Source of the DNA: Phycomyces nitens
Taxonomy: Eukaryota; Mucoromycota; Mucoromycetes; Mucorales; Phycomycetaceae
Assembly: GCA_022702545.1 (NCBI GenBank)
Contig: JAHRBC010000006.1
Location: forward strand, 3,038,001 to 3,102,000
Length of the DNA stretch: 64,000 nt
Direction of reading: 5' to 3'
A program made the translations under genes and the position numbers. Of the stretch, positions 1 through 15,212 are shown piece by piece. The first letter of the stretch is position 1; the number at the start of each line of letters is the position of its first letter. The notes beneath the pieces were generated by a model. That model ran no database searches, was not told the DNA's origin, and was given only the letters and a program-made list of their open reading frames with translations.

Positions 1-1600
1 TAAAGTCTTGGGAACCAGATATATTTGTTGGACACCGGATAGCAAACCACAATTAAAATGTCCAGTGAAATCAAAACGTCGTGCCCCTAATATTAGCGAT
101 TGTGCTTATTACGGATACAATGGATATGGTCATTAGCCTATTGCAGTATTTCTTGGGTGAGAATTTATGTTGAAGCCAAACTTATGAGTCATACTATAAC
201 AGCCAAACTTTTAGCATTCGAAATAGTTGATTCCTGTGTCTTTACAGATCAATATCTTCCAAGTATCTTGTAAGCTTATCCAGTTTACTAATGACTCTCT
301 CTCTGTGAATTGAGTGGAGCAGCTATGCAATAGACCTCGGCAATTTATTATATAAAAGAAGATGTACCAGGTAATGTTAAATAGTTTAAAAGACACTATG
401 AAGTATAATCTCGCTATAAACTTGTTGGGAAAGTATTGTGGTGATTCAGCCTTATTAATGTATATTTTACATATAGATAAGCTATAAGTACAGATTAGCT
501 GAGAGCTAATAAGGTACGATAAAGGAATTATAGCAATGCATCAGAATAATAGTAACATGAATGTCGAGCTCAGAGACTTACTCCATCTAATATCTTAATG
601 TGGTGAAAGACCCCACGTATCAGGAAGTCCAAGATCTTGTGTAACATCACATTGAAAGAGTATATAAAGAGCGGCACATTTTGTATCTTAATAAAGACAA
701 GCTTATATACAGTCTCAAAGTACTCACTGTCTATATCTCCATTAATATTTTTTATTGTTTTAATACCCTAAAACACAACAAGTATGTTGCGCATATTCTC
801 AAGTGTTTTTAAGGAAAAGGTAATAATCGATTGTAGCTACAATATAATGTCACACCATGTTTTGACTTGTATTTTCATTTTATCTAGCAGCCCAAAAGTT
901 ATATTGAATTACAAGGACAATTCCTTTGTTCACGATCAAAAGGGTATGACTATTATCCATGGTTGGCAATTATCGGACAGCAAGTTATTTTATTAATATT
1001 TTTACCAAAAACCTTTGTAGTTAAATGAAGATTGATCAACCTAAAGGAATATTCAAAAATCAATAGTATGTTAAAAGTGGTTGGTTTGTATATCCTTTTC
1101 ATCTATTGTAAATGAGTATTTGGTATATGAATTAATCAATTGGACGAATACCTTGATTGGTTTGGTAAGTGAGCAATTGATACAAGTGGTGGTCCCAAAG
1201 GAAAGAGTAAAGGCGCTCTTCACCACATCTCTGCCAGTCGACAAAAAAGGAAATCATTTTAATTTAGTAAATAAATTAATTATTATGGTAGGTATTCACA
1301 CGTAGGGTACTTGAGTTGGGCAAAGTAACTAGTTACGGGACTATTATGAGAAAGAACACTCGAGTTATCTAGTATTTATAGCCGGGTTACTAGCTAGCAA
1401 TAAACGTTGTTCCGATTGGAGGTGTGGTAACGAGGGAAAATAAACTATTGTCAAGATGTGTTAGACAATAGAGCTGCACTAAGTTTTTTAGATGTGTCAA
1501 GTAATATTTATGACTAGGCGTATGGAAATGAGATCAGTTGTCAAAATATATAAAGTGTTTTTAACGAGGTAAAAAGAGATACTTTATTCTTCTTCACAAA
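1..1600. other. AT-rich stretch without a supported gene
   Basis: Only short ORFs (up to about 74 codons) are present and none has a recognisable motif, splice pattern or biased composition. Nothing in this stretch supports a gene, RNA or intact mobile element. Confidence 0.6.
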
Positions 1601-1609
1601 ACGTCCTCT

Positions 1610-2390
1610 ATTATGGTCCCCTCTGCCTCCACACTTATTTTAAACTGCCCGCTACTTCGTCTGGCCATTATTTATCAAGGTGGCGGCCACCAACCATCTT
1701 GCACACCGTCCAACTGCAGTGTGCGGCGGGGGGCATGCACAGTTATAGAGCACGCCCTTTATCCCAGATCGAGTTGGACGAGTGGCCGGCCCGGACAACA
1801 TCCCGTTTGGTTCCCAATAAAAAACCAAGAGGTCTTGGGGGATGTTGTAAGGCCGGCATAGTCGATGGCGGCCAGCCCGACGGGATCCACGGCTGCCTTT
1901 ACAAATGCAATTAAATCTAGAAATATATATATATAAATCTACTATAAGATCCACTATTGCAGATTATCAAGCTGTTTTTTTTTACCTTGCATGCCGCCGT
2001 TGCTGTGCCGGCTTTCCTTTGTCAAATGGCGACATGCCAAGTCCCGCTCCACGACATGATAACTTGCGGCGCAAGCAGAACTCGCATAGCTCCTGCTACG
2101 CCGGCAAGAATCCACCAAGATGACCGTCATACTTTCCGGCAGACATTTGCATGCCCCAGATCGACTGTAAAAAAAGTGTCTCGGTAAGAATCATAAATTG
2201 AAACCAAAGCATTTCATTAGCTTGCAGTCAACGTACTTTATGCGTGGAACATGATCCCGGACAATGACATCTGTCCCAATTGCCACAGGATGTCTGGGGT
2301 CCAACTCTGCGTATACAGCATCCGGTCCGGCCGGTTCAAAGGCTTTGCATACGGCTTGCGATCTGGTGTACATTGGAAGTTTGAGAGAAT
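1610..2390. other. GC-richer island, possible gene or transposon remnant
   Basis: Base composition changes sharply here: runs such as gtgcggcggggggcatgcac stand out from the AT-rich flanks. Overlapping ORFs of 70-100 codons occur on both strands (for example minus 1652-1954 and 2191-2436), with no family I recognise. The minus-strand segment at 2191-2380 reads like protein code (it contains YAELDPRHPVAIGTDVIVRD), but no intact gene can be built. It may be a decayed host gene or a fragment of a mobile element; this is inference from composition only. Confidence 0.35.
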
Positions 2391-2919
2391 GAAAATGTAT
2401 CACCTTATTAAAGAGGTTTGGGGTTTTTATATTCATTTTGTCTTTTCATTTCTATTTTTGAAATCAATCTATATATCATTTTCTTTGTCTTTATTTATCA
2501 TGATGCTGTCGATAAGCTTTTTGTGTCGGACAAAAAGTGCCCTTGACATACTATATTGATTCAGTCGAGACTCTTGTATAATAGACCATATTTCCAAAGT
2601 GATATTGTATTGAAAAGAATACTGTGAATAATTGAACTGATAAAAATGGGTTATAGAGGTGGGGGTGGTATAGAGTGGCCAGGGCTCCATCAGTGCCTAG
2701 TAATTTCCATCCCACCCTCGGCCCAGATCTGTCAGTTTTTCAACCTAAATTCTTTATTCTGATATTTCCGAAATCAGATCATTCATTTTAAGATTGTTTC
2801 ACTTGATAATAAAATATAACTTTGCTTTGTTTATTGGTTATAACCATACAAATCATAGCTAATTTCAACATATATATTATTGGTATTGAAGAGTCTTTCT
2901 AATTTATCGAGTGTTTATT

Positions 2920-3105
2920 GGACAAAAAAGAATAAAATTTGGTCAAGGGGATTTAGTCAAGGTACTGACAGAGTAAGTCAATCGATTATAAAAATCACAA
3001 TCAATTAACCTTGTCTTTTTCTTTTGGTAATCATACAATATATATATATATATATAAAGCACATCTTTAGTAGTCTACTTTACACTCTTTATTTTGGATA
3101 AAAAC
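2920..3105 (+). repeat. Partial copy of the inverted-repeat arm found at 46.7-46.9 kb
   Basis: This segment matches the reverse complement of about 46710-46890 over roughly 180 bases. It shares a caaaagaataa-type block, a gaggatttagt-type block, a gagtaagt block, cttgtctttttcttttggta, and a TA microsatellite followed by catctttagtag. The left arm of the element at 45.84 kb shares the first part too. It is therefore a solo fragment of a dispersed inverted-repeat DNA element, with no coding capacity. Confidence 0.65.
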
Positions 3106-3209
3106 TAGCTTTGACTGTTTCTACTGGGCTTCCTTGGGTTCTCTTGCTAGTATTTTACCCCCTGTTACCCTGCTATTTGTGTACAACCATGTCATATCCT
3201 TATTTCTTC

Positions 3210-3608
3210 ACTTGTAGTCTAGAATCGGCCTCTTATTGGCTGCTTTGTGCACAATGAATCTGTTTAGGTAACCGTGGATTTTCTCGGGTGAGTACTCTAT
3301 AAAGCCTGCTTGAATGAATTATGCGACGGCGGTGTCTACTTCCCTTTGGTTGCTTTCTGATAGACCAAAATGTCTGTTCATCCACGGGTGTGGGGTCTTT
3401 GTTCACTTGTAATTTGTATGTCTGTACCATGTCTGGACAGATTACCCCAAGCTACCCACTGGTGGAATCCCATCCAGAGGCACTTTTTTGTCTTGGAATT
3501 TGTGCTTATAGATAAGCTCAAGGAGTTCCACAGTTTGTGCACAGTTAAGGGCATTCGCATTAAGTCAAGGTTGTCCACGATGCGCGGCTCGGAGGGCCAA
3601 TACCACAT
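3210..3608 (-). mobile_element. Reverse-transcriptase-like fragment, possibly DIRS-type, with frameshifts
   Basis: On the minus strand, joining two reading frames gives a segment with FIQAGFIEYSPEKIHGYLNR followed by a lysine/proline-rich KRPILDYK. This resembles the start of the DIRS or gypsy reverse transcriptase core, where a helix is followed by a KxxRPxLDxRxLN-like motif. The frame is broken by a stop and shifts, so no product is expected. Assignment rests on motif resemblance only and could be wrong; an LTR element is the alternative. Confidence 0.35.
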
Positions 3609-4411
3609 CTACAGGAGGTGTAGAGGAGGAGCAGCAATCATTGTGTTATAAATAACACGCAAGAGGGACGTTACTGACCACTCATAAACGAATGAAGATG
3701 TGGCAACTGCCCACCCATGGTATAGGATGTTGCTTTAAACAGACGGTAGTTTTATTTGCTTGTAATAGACATTAGAGAACTATTTATTCAGACTTTATAA
3801 TTACATGTCAAAAAAAGGGGGCTTTTGTTATAAAAGTTGTTTTAAACTCTCGCAGGCTTGGTTTCTTTGGCAGGCAAAGAAGTGTTATGTTCATTGAGAC
3901 GCATCTTAGTGGTGCTGCTTTCATTATTTCTGCTTGTTTTTTTGGATGAAATCTCAGGTAATAAATATATTGAATGAAAAAGATATTATAATATTCGAAC
4001 ATTGAATAAGCTTTATTCTTTAGCCCTTTAAAAATGCAATATACATTGATCTGATATTCGACAAAATATGCATTTTATTGTCAAAATAGTTACCTAAAAA
4101 ATGCTGGTTCACAGCGGTTTTTTTTTTGAAGAAAAAAAAAAAAAAACTTGTTAAAATTGGAACTTTCTTTCAATTTTGCTGCTTAATAACTATTAGGCGT
4201 ATTGCATAAATATTTCTCTAATGAAAAATAAAACCGGCTGTTTGTAAGTAGTCAATCCCTCCAGCCAAAAGCTATCTGTATATCATAAAATATAATGCAA
4301 AAAAGGGTAGATCGACTAGAAGTACACTGTGGCTACAATGTATATTTATTTCTTGCACTGTTTGAGGGCATTTAATTATTCGTTAATCTTACGGGACACC
4401 TGTAAAGTACA

Positions 4412-5281
4412 TGATGTTACACAAAATATTTTCAATGTTCCCGCAAAAAAGCATGAGCGTGAATACTTGGCTTATGTCTGGCTCGCGTCAAGAGATCTGG
4501 TCGTGTGTAACTCTGTCCCCTAAAAAAATGAGAAATATCGCTTCAAAGATGTACAAGCCGGAAAGTAGAAATATAAGCTCCTTACCAACTGGATTCGTCT
4601 GGTGGAGACTGATACATCAAAAAATCCCATGCCGTCAAAGACTATACGACAGGAGAGTCAAGGATGTTGACAGTCCAAATTGTATAATTTGCAACAATCC
4701 AGAGGATGATCGGCATCTCTTTTGGGAGTGCCCTTCAAAAAGATCAGTATGAAATATCATCGCCAACAGATTCATTTCTAATCCTGCTACACTGGATTGT
4801 GAACAACTCTGTATGCCTTGCCCTCCATCCTCAATACAGCTCACAAACACTACTGCCAATGTACATACGGTACTAGGCTGCACTCTGAGTGCCATATGGT
4901 CTGCTCACTTCAGACTAGTGTTTGATGAAATACCATTCAACCCCAACTTAACAGCCGCAATAGCCACCTTAGCTATTCGACGAGTTGAAGCAGAAGGGTC
5001 TTTAGATCTAATCCTCTAAATACATGTATAGATAGATGTCACACAAAGCAAATTTTCATCCAATAAACAATACAAAAAAAATTTGAGGGTGATTGCCTTT
5101 GACTAGCTATAAAACCTATCGATTAGAATAAGGATCAAATGGGTCTAGATTGCATTTACCCTGCCAGATTCATGGGTTTATCTTTCTCTTGTCGGATATC
5201 ATAAGGATGGTCACAATAAATTGTCTGGCCCGCACCCCTGGTCTCCTAACCAAGATGGATTCATGTCCCCTAAGATTGCTG
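4412..5281 (+). mobile_element. LINE 3' fragment (zf-RVT domain), mosaic copy
   Basis: The translated + strand contains the C-terminal zinc-binding region of a non-LTR retrotransposon reverse transcriptase: WWRLIHQKIPCRQRLYD, then CIICNNPEDDRHLFWECP (a CxxC...HxxxxC arrangement). Positions 4598-5281 match 22034-22717 (reverse complement) at equal length with few differences. Positions 4412-4597 instead match about 29090-29275 (reverse complement). A stop (TGA at 4750-4752, from a Trp codon) interrupts it. The copy ends after the first part of the neighbouring LINE's ORF1, so it carries a junction between two elements. Confidence 0.8.
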
Positions 5282-6359
5282 TTTAAATATTCTACATTGG
5301 ATTCTTGTATACAAGTAGGTAAGATAATTGGGATCATTGTCATATCTTTTTAGTTCACTACTGATCATGATCATATATTACCAAAAGGATGGTAAAACTA
5401 AACAATTCAGTAGCTTATTTTACATGTTTTGTTTAAATAATATTCCTAGTCTTTTGTAGTCGTACGTGATGCGATTGGTGGGTATGCTTACTTGTTTTAC
5501 TGCGTGATATTGATCAAACCACCTCTCAATATCCAATCCCTCCCAAACCACGTCCTGGACAAATCCTCATCGACCTTGCAACCTGTTACTGCTCCAATAA
5601 ACTCTCATCCAAACATTCCTTCACCCCTCGACGACAGAGAGAGCCTGTCCCCGGCGATCCTTTCCCTTGGCGTACGTCCGATATCTCCACTGTCCCATGT
5701 CAACCCCTCCCGTCTGCGTTCTCCCAAAGCTGTGCTTAGTACGGTCAAGTTTTCTTGGCTCTGTTGTGCGATCGGCTTCATAAATGGATTCTCTGAGTTT
5801 CTAAAGGGGATCCCTCTTTGGAACTATTCTTACTGAAATCCGTTCCCAATCTTGGTGCTGTCAGTACCTACTTACTTATTCCCAATTCTTGACATTTAAT
5901 TCATTCTCTTTCTCTATATATCATTATCTCGCATGTATTCTTACCAGCTGTATGACTTATTTTTACTTTCTTAAAAGCCGTTTTCTCCACAGGGGAGTTT
6001 TCCGTGCTCTCTTTTCCTTTTCGCTGACTTCCCTCTTTGTCATGCTGTGTCAAAAACAATTCCCTTTTCCTTTTTCCCCAAGTATTTAGGATTTTATTAG
6101 TTTGTTTGTTCTCATGGGTGGCCTATATACCTACAGGCACCAGGTCTACTCACCAACCAAACAAAACAAAACAAAAAATACTTTTTACCCGACAAGCCTT
6201 AATATATAAAAGAGACGGAAAATATCATGCTAAAATCATTAGCAATATTTTTATATTCGAATCTATACATAAATCTCTTAATAAAACCCACATGTCAAAG
6301 TCTCACTTTATTTTCTATCATATTCAAAAACACAAATACTTTGGTATTTAAGATACAAC
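5282..6359. other. Spacer without a supported gene
   Basis: One proline/serine-rich ORF on the + strand (up to about 114 codons, ending 5836) has no recognisable domain. From about 5880 to 6160 the + strand is pyrimidine-rich. It lies just downstream of a LINE fragment and may be retrotransposon debris; I see no intact gene. Confidence 0.4.
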
Positions 6360-9740
<3,381 letters not shown>

Positions 9741-9743
9741 CAA

Positions 9744-10271
9744 ATGCTGAGCAGCTTATCAAAAAGTATATATATATGTATATATATATATATATGTTGA
9801 AAGAAAGTAAAGACCAAGAGGATAGTAAGCGGGATAGAACTGAGTTTCTAATATTAGTGTGGGGCATTGACGTGATGGGACGCTTAAAAAGCAATGAATA
9901 CCAGCAAGATCTTTTCTTTAATTTGAAACAAATGATGTTTTTTTTTGATATAGTAGGCACTGTAGATACTATAGAATCAGAATTATATAGTCAGGAATTC
10001 TTTTTTTTTTGTTTATTTGTTTCAATTCTAAAGATACAGAGGCACTCATGAAATAAAAAAGGATTGATTTGATTTTAGGACTATATATATAAAGTTGCCA
10101 ATCTAGTAAGTTAAATAGTCCAATAATTATAGGGCATCCTGTGTAGTTTAATGTGTTTGGAAGCATGGGTGATGAGCGAGATGGATTCTAATAGGTGTAA
10201 AAATGATACCAGGACAATATCATTATACTTTAGAACTAGGGTTTTATATAGAAAGGGAGGGGAATTAAAGA
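9744..10271. other. Spacer between muskelin and SEC3
   Basis: AT-rich, with a TA microsatellite at about 9766-9795 and a T-rich tract near 10001. It should hold the muskelin promoter (minus strand) and the SEC3 3' end. No gene is visible. Confidence 0.6.
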
Positions 10272-13200
10272 TTAGATGTTTACTTTGCGAGCAAGCTCAC
10301 TCATCATAGCTAGTAAGTCTGGAATACTAAATTCAAGGTGAACACCTGCATCAGGATAGCATTTCTGAATCAAATCCTCCATTTTTTCATGTTGGCGGAT
10401 AAAATCCTCTTGGATTCCACGCCAAACTACCTGCAATAATCCCTCTTCTTCCGAGAAATGCTTATCTACTCGTCTGTAGAGCTGCTCCAAAGACTTTTTG
10501 ATCTAACCAAAAGATCTAAGCCATCGTTTCCAGCATAATTACACTCATATTATTGGCTTACTTCTTTTGCAGGGTACATCATAATCACTTTACGAAGCTG
10601 AGCCTTGTTGTAATTCATATGAAATGATACTTCTTCGGGTGTACTGGTGTGCATCATGGCCTCAACTCCCTCAAAGAATTCCTAGATAGCCTTGTCAGCC
10701 TTAAATTATTACATATCAAAATCTATTACCAGCAATTTTCCCAATGGTCGACGAATGATAACCTTGATATAGGCATTCAGACGACTATCATATTGAGACT
10801 TTGCATGCTTGATCCATCGCTCCAAGACATGCAGTTTGTGGGTTCTCAGTTCATGGTAAAAGTGATGCATATTCTCTACAAGATTATTAATATTCAATCC
10901 AATAAACAAAGGCTTACATACCAATATACATAATATTCGCATTCAACTGCTCCTTGTCGTCGCCTGTCTGATCACTTTCACGGGCAATGCTATCCAAACT
11001 GGCCATCATACCATTGATTACTCTTTCATACGCCTCATTAACGGTCTTGCGAGTCTCTGATTCAGGATCAATTGTAGCAGCAGCCATCTCAAGTCGTAGT
11101 GCAAATATCTACTCTTGGGTTAATAATCGATAATCCAAAAAAAAGCATAATGATCACTTACAGGAAATGTTCTAAAGAAAGGAAGGATACCTCTTCGCTT
11201 CTTTGAGCTGACCTTTGTTTCTTCAATAATACGGATCTGGTCAGTCTAGGAGTGCATAGAGAAATAGTAAGTACGAAAAGCCCAATATATAATCCACAAA
11301 AAAAAAACTCACAATAAAACGTTCAAACATGCGTTTCAGTCGCTGTGTTAAAGACGCACACAGTCGAAGGGTAAACTCTTGGTCGGAACCCTGTCTCTCT
11401 TCTTGTTGAAATTCTACTGAAGACATCATACTGACAGTTTGACTAGACCCAAAAATCAATTTTAGACCAGTGATATTTGCCATTTCATTCTCTTTGTATG
11501 ATATCTTACGTTGGGTCACTCTTGACACCGTATTCAATCAAGCTTACAAGACTTGGCTCCAAGGTCTCGAATAACAATTCCATCCAGGTTCTATACAAAA
11601 TACCAATAAATATAAAGATGCTCAACTATCCTGTCAACTTACAGAATCTTCTTGGAGATCTTGACGTCTCTAATCTTCTCGCGTCGTTCACACAAATCTT
11701 CTACACTTGGGACCTGTGTATAAACAGGCCCGCGCTCAAGAAATGACTTTGGTGCACTGGGTGCTATCTGGAAAAGATCGCTCATAAAGTTTTGCTCTCG
11801 GCCCACCAGCATGGCTCCCTGGCTGATCATTTGAGAGAATGCCTAGACATATCAAGAAATGGTTTATTTCAACCTTTTTTAAAAAATAAAATAAAATAAA
11901 AATAAAAAGTATTTGTCCTTACATCGTCTGCCAGCTTCTCTTCTTCATCTACTCCAGTACGACTATTGGCTCCACCGGCAGCAGCCAGTCCAGGAACACT
12001 CATTCCTTCAACAGAACCGCGCAAGATATGTCTATAACGGTGGGTTCGAGATTCGTCTCCTCCTCGAAGCTTGTCAGCACCATAGGCAAGTGCACGCACG
12101 GGTCTTGACTCTTCTGGTCTAAAGACTATATGATTATTGTTAATATTGAATGAAGACTCGGTAGATTGCAGATTATCCAGACATACTATATTCAAGTTCA
12201 TCGAGCCCTCGGTTGCGCAACGTTGTGTAGAACCCACGGGTAGCATCCATTAGTTCACGAATATCCTTTTCATATAAAGGTGCCATGGCCTGGGCATAAT
12301 ACTAATGATAGCCAATGTTAACCATTAAATAATTGTCATGCTAATATAATCTATTCTTACTCTCTGAAGTTCATTATACATTCGTGGCTCCAATTCTTTT
12401 TCCCACAAAGAAAATCCTTGATAGCGAATAAGACCATCTTCAGCACTCTCATGAGGGTGAACTACAATTGATTGAGGCTTTCGTCCAGTTACAGTTGGCT
12501 GTGCTCGTGTCTTTGAATCTGCCAAGACTTTGGCCTTATAATTATTATAGATTAGGCAGACAAGAGATTAGATTGGAAATAAGTTGGTCGGCTTTGCTTA
12601 CCTGTTGGTCGAATTGATTCTTCAAAAACTCATTGATACGAGAACAAAAGGTATTGCTGTGTACATTGTAGGCTTCAAGTTTTTCCTGTACTGCCTTCAT
12701 GTCTTGAAGTCCACCGTCCAATTTAATTTTTAAAACCTTTTGAAGACGTTCGGCTGATGATTGTATACGCTCAATGTCTTCTACAGTTTCCATTGGGTCA
12801 TATTTGAGGCTTTCAAGACATGCTCGAGGAATAGAAATTGCACTCTAATATTTCCCAAAAGTATAAGTATCGATATGGTCATTGTTGTTGTTGTTTTTTG
12901 GGGGGTTGCAAATGGAAATTTACCAACAACTCGTCTAGTTCTGTAATCAAGTGGTGTTGATTGGAAGTCAGGATTTGTAGACCTCTGTTCTGAGACTCGA
13001 TTTCACGAATATCATCTCCCATACTCTAGATCAGATAATAATATCAGTAATGGCAAATATACGGTGCTTTTCACCAATACTTGCATTCAATTCAGCACTA
13101 TAAAGGAATAACCAGCTTTCCATGCTATCCAATTCTTCCAAGGCATTGTCAATATGCTGCACTACAGATCGTACTCTTTCGTCTGATTGAATGATGGCAT

Positions 13201-14725
13201 GTACATTTGCCTAGGGTTGCCAATGTTAGGGTTTCAATTAAAATACTCGGTTTCATAGGCCAAACTTACGGCCTCCAGAGCATGCAATTCACCCAACAAT
13301 CGTTTTTCAAGTGCAGCCGCATTGCCGCTCGCTTTCCAGTTAAAGTCCGTCAGTAATTCTTCCACATTCATCAAAGAAGCCTGTTCAGCCATCTTGTCTT
13401 GCATGTCAGCCATGCGTTTTCTTTTTGCTGATTATTGACATTAGTACTCAATCTCCATGGCCCAGTCTACTCACCTTTTTCCTCTTCAATTGCCTTTTCT
13501 CTCTTTTCTCTCTCTCGTCTTAACTCTCGAGCACGATCTCGTTCCTTGCGTTCGTCCCGTTCTCTGTCCTTGTTTTCCATCAAGACGCGTGGAGAGTCGT
13601 CTATGCGGGCAACTTTGATACCAAACAATCAATTTAATGTCTTGGCCTTACATTATGCTTTGCACTTACCAGACGGAGAAGGAGGAAGAGGAGAAGGAGG
13701 AAGAGAAGACGACATGACAGGCGGGGGTGGCAACATGGGAGATTGTATTGTCATTGGACTTTCGACCATTGGTAGATTTCGATCCGAGTTCTGAACTGAA
13801 TATACTGGCCCATATTGTGCAGGAGGGGCCAGAGAGTGGAATGAAGGTTCGTGTTGTGAGTAAGGTATATTGGCCGAGGCATCATCGCTGTTGATAGATG
13901 GAGATTGAATAGGGGGAGATGCTGCTGTTGGGGATACTGGTAAAGAAGTAGAATTTCCAATGACTAGAAATATGGAATCAGCTCGTTTAGTTCAACTCGC
14001 CAGAATCCAAGTGATGGTAGAGTGCAAGACTTACATCGTAAAAGATAGGCTTCATCCACATTGACTAGTTTTGGTACTCTGCTCAAGAAGCGTTGACATG
14101 CCTGTATATCGATCCCAAAACACACGGGTCATTCGATTGAGTGTCTCTGACTATTGGACCACAATTATCAGTCTTACGTCTACTACATGGGCCAAGAAGA
14201 TCATTTTGTCGCGCGGTATTTCGACGGCCCAGAGATATTGCTTGTTCAAGGTCATGGCAAATTGGTTTGCCTATGATTGATCAGAATCGACTTCTTTACA
14301 AGGGCTTGGCTTACATCAACAACTTCTATTTGCCGGATATCGTCCAATGACCACGCTTTTCCTATACTAAAGGTTCCTGTCTGATTGCGCTTGGTCTTGT
14401 AAAGCCGCACCTTGTTTCGTTTCTCTGAAACCTGCAAGTTAGTCCATTGTCATCCAACTTCATCATCAACTCACGCGTTAGACACAGGTATCGAGGTTTG
14501 CCCATAATATTTGGCGATCGGACATTGCCACCGCCATCTGTCTGTTTGACATCCTCAAAGACCTTTACATGTATCAAGAGTCGTTCTGCTCCTCCTACAA
14601 TTCAGTAATCTTTCTCGGGTGAGTTGTGTGTTTGGCGCAAATCAAGTCCATTGGCATCACTTGCCACCGGTTTCCGAGGAGAATAAACTGGAAATTATGG
14701 CCTGTCGAATTGCATCCGTTGCCAT
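10272..14725 (-). CDS. SEC3: Exocyst complex component Sec3/EXOC1, multi-exon
   Basis: Sec3 marks exocytic sites at the plasma membrane and tethers secretory vesicles as part of the exocyst. The start ATG at 14725 opens MATDAIRQAIISSLFSSETG, spliced to an exon with ERLLIHVKVFEDVKQ and KPRYLCLT, then VRLYKTKR and GTFSIGKAWSLDDIRQIEVV (14440-14290), the signature of the N-terminal PIP2-binding PH-like domain. A Ser/Pro/Gln-rich linker follows (about 13960-13650), then a charged coiled coil (about 13560-13400, KEREK-type), and the helical Sec3 C-terminal domain (13390-10272). The final exon contains LLQVVWRGIQEDFIRQHEKM and ends ARKVNI, as in EXOC1. About a dozen or more short introns. The next gene on the same strand, delta-COP, ends at 15213. 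Complete by domain order. Confidence 0.9.
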
Positions 14726-15212
14726 GATTCTTGTCTTTTTCTTTCCTTTTTTGAGCCGTCAGGAAAGGAATGCCTACAAGTCTGAGTACAGAAAACCTCC
14801 CCCTTTTTCTCAGCAACCGCTCCACTCCTGGAATCTTCGACCAAACATGTATTAATTTAGAAACACCGCTTCCTCTTGCTTTCTGGCCCTTTTAGGATCA
14901 TAGTCACACCGTTTATATTTATGGCTAATGTCAATCTTTGGCTTTCTCGACCACTTCTTGGTGAATGGGTTGCAATCAAGAGATAATGTGCTGCAAAGTA
15001 TGGGGAAAAACAATGGGTTTGATTATTGCAGACAAAACCGAATAGGAGCTTATGATCTATGGTTGCTCTTATAATCGATAAAGAGCAACCCAAGAGTTGT
15101 TGTTGTTGTTGTTGTTGTTGTTTTCTTTTTGCTTATTTCTGTGTGCTTTATACAAGTGCAGTTATGTTTCTGTTTTTTTTAATCATCTCATAATTATTTA
15201 GAACTATTTTTT
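14726..15212. other. Spacer between SEC3 and delta-COP
   Basis: Promoter region of SEC3 on the minus strand. It contains a GTT/CAA trinucleotide tract of about 30 bases ending near 15122. No gene is visible. Confidence 0.55.

Noticed and set aside
3030..3060. Possible promoter TATA box
   Set aside because: It is part of a TA microsatellite within the dispersed repeat, seen also at 46.75 kb.
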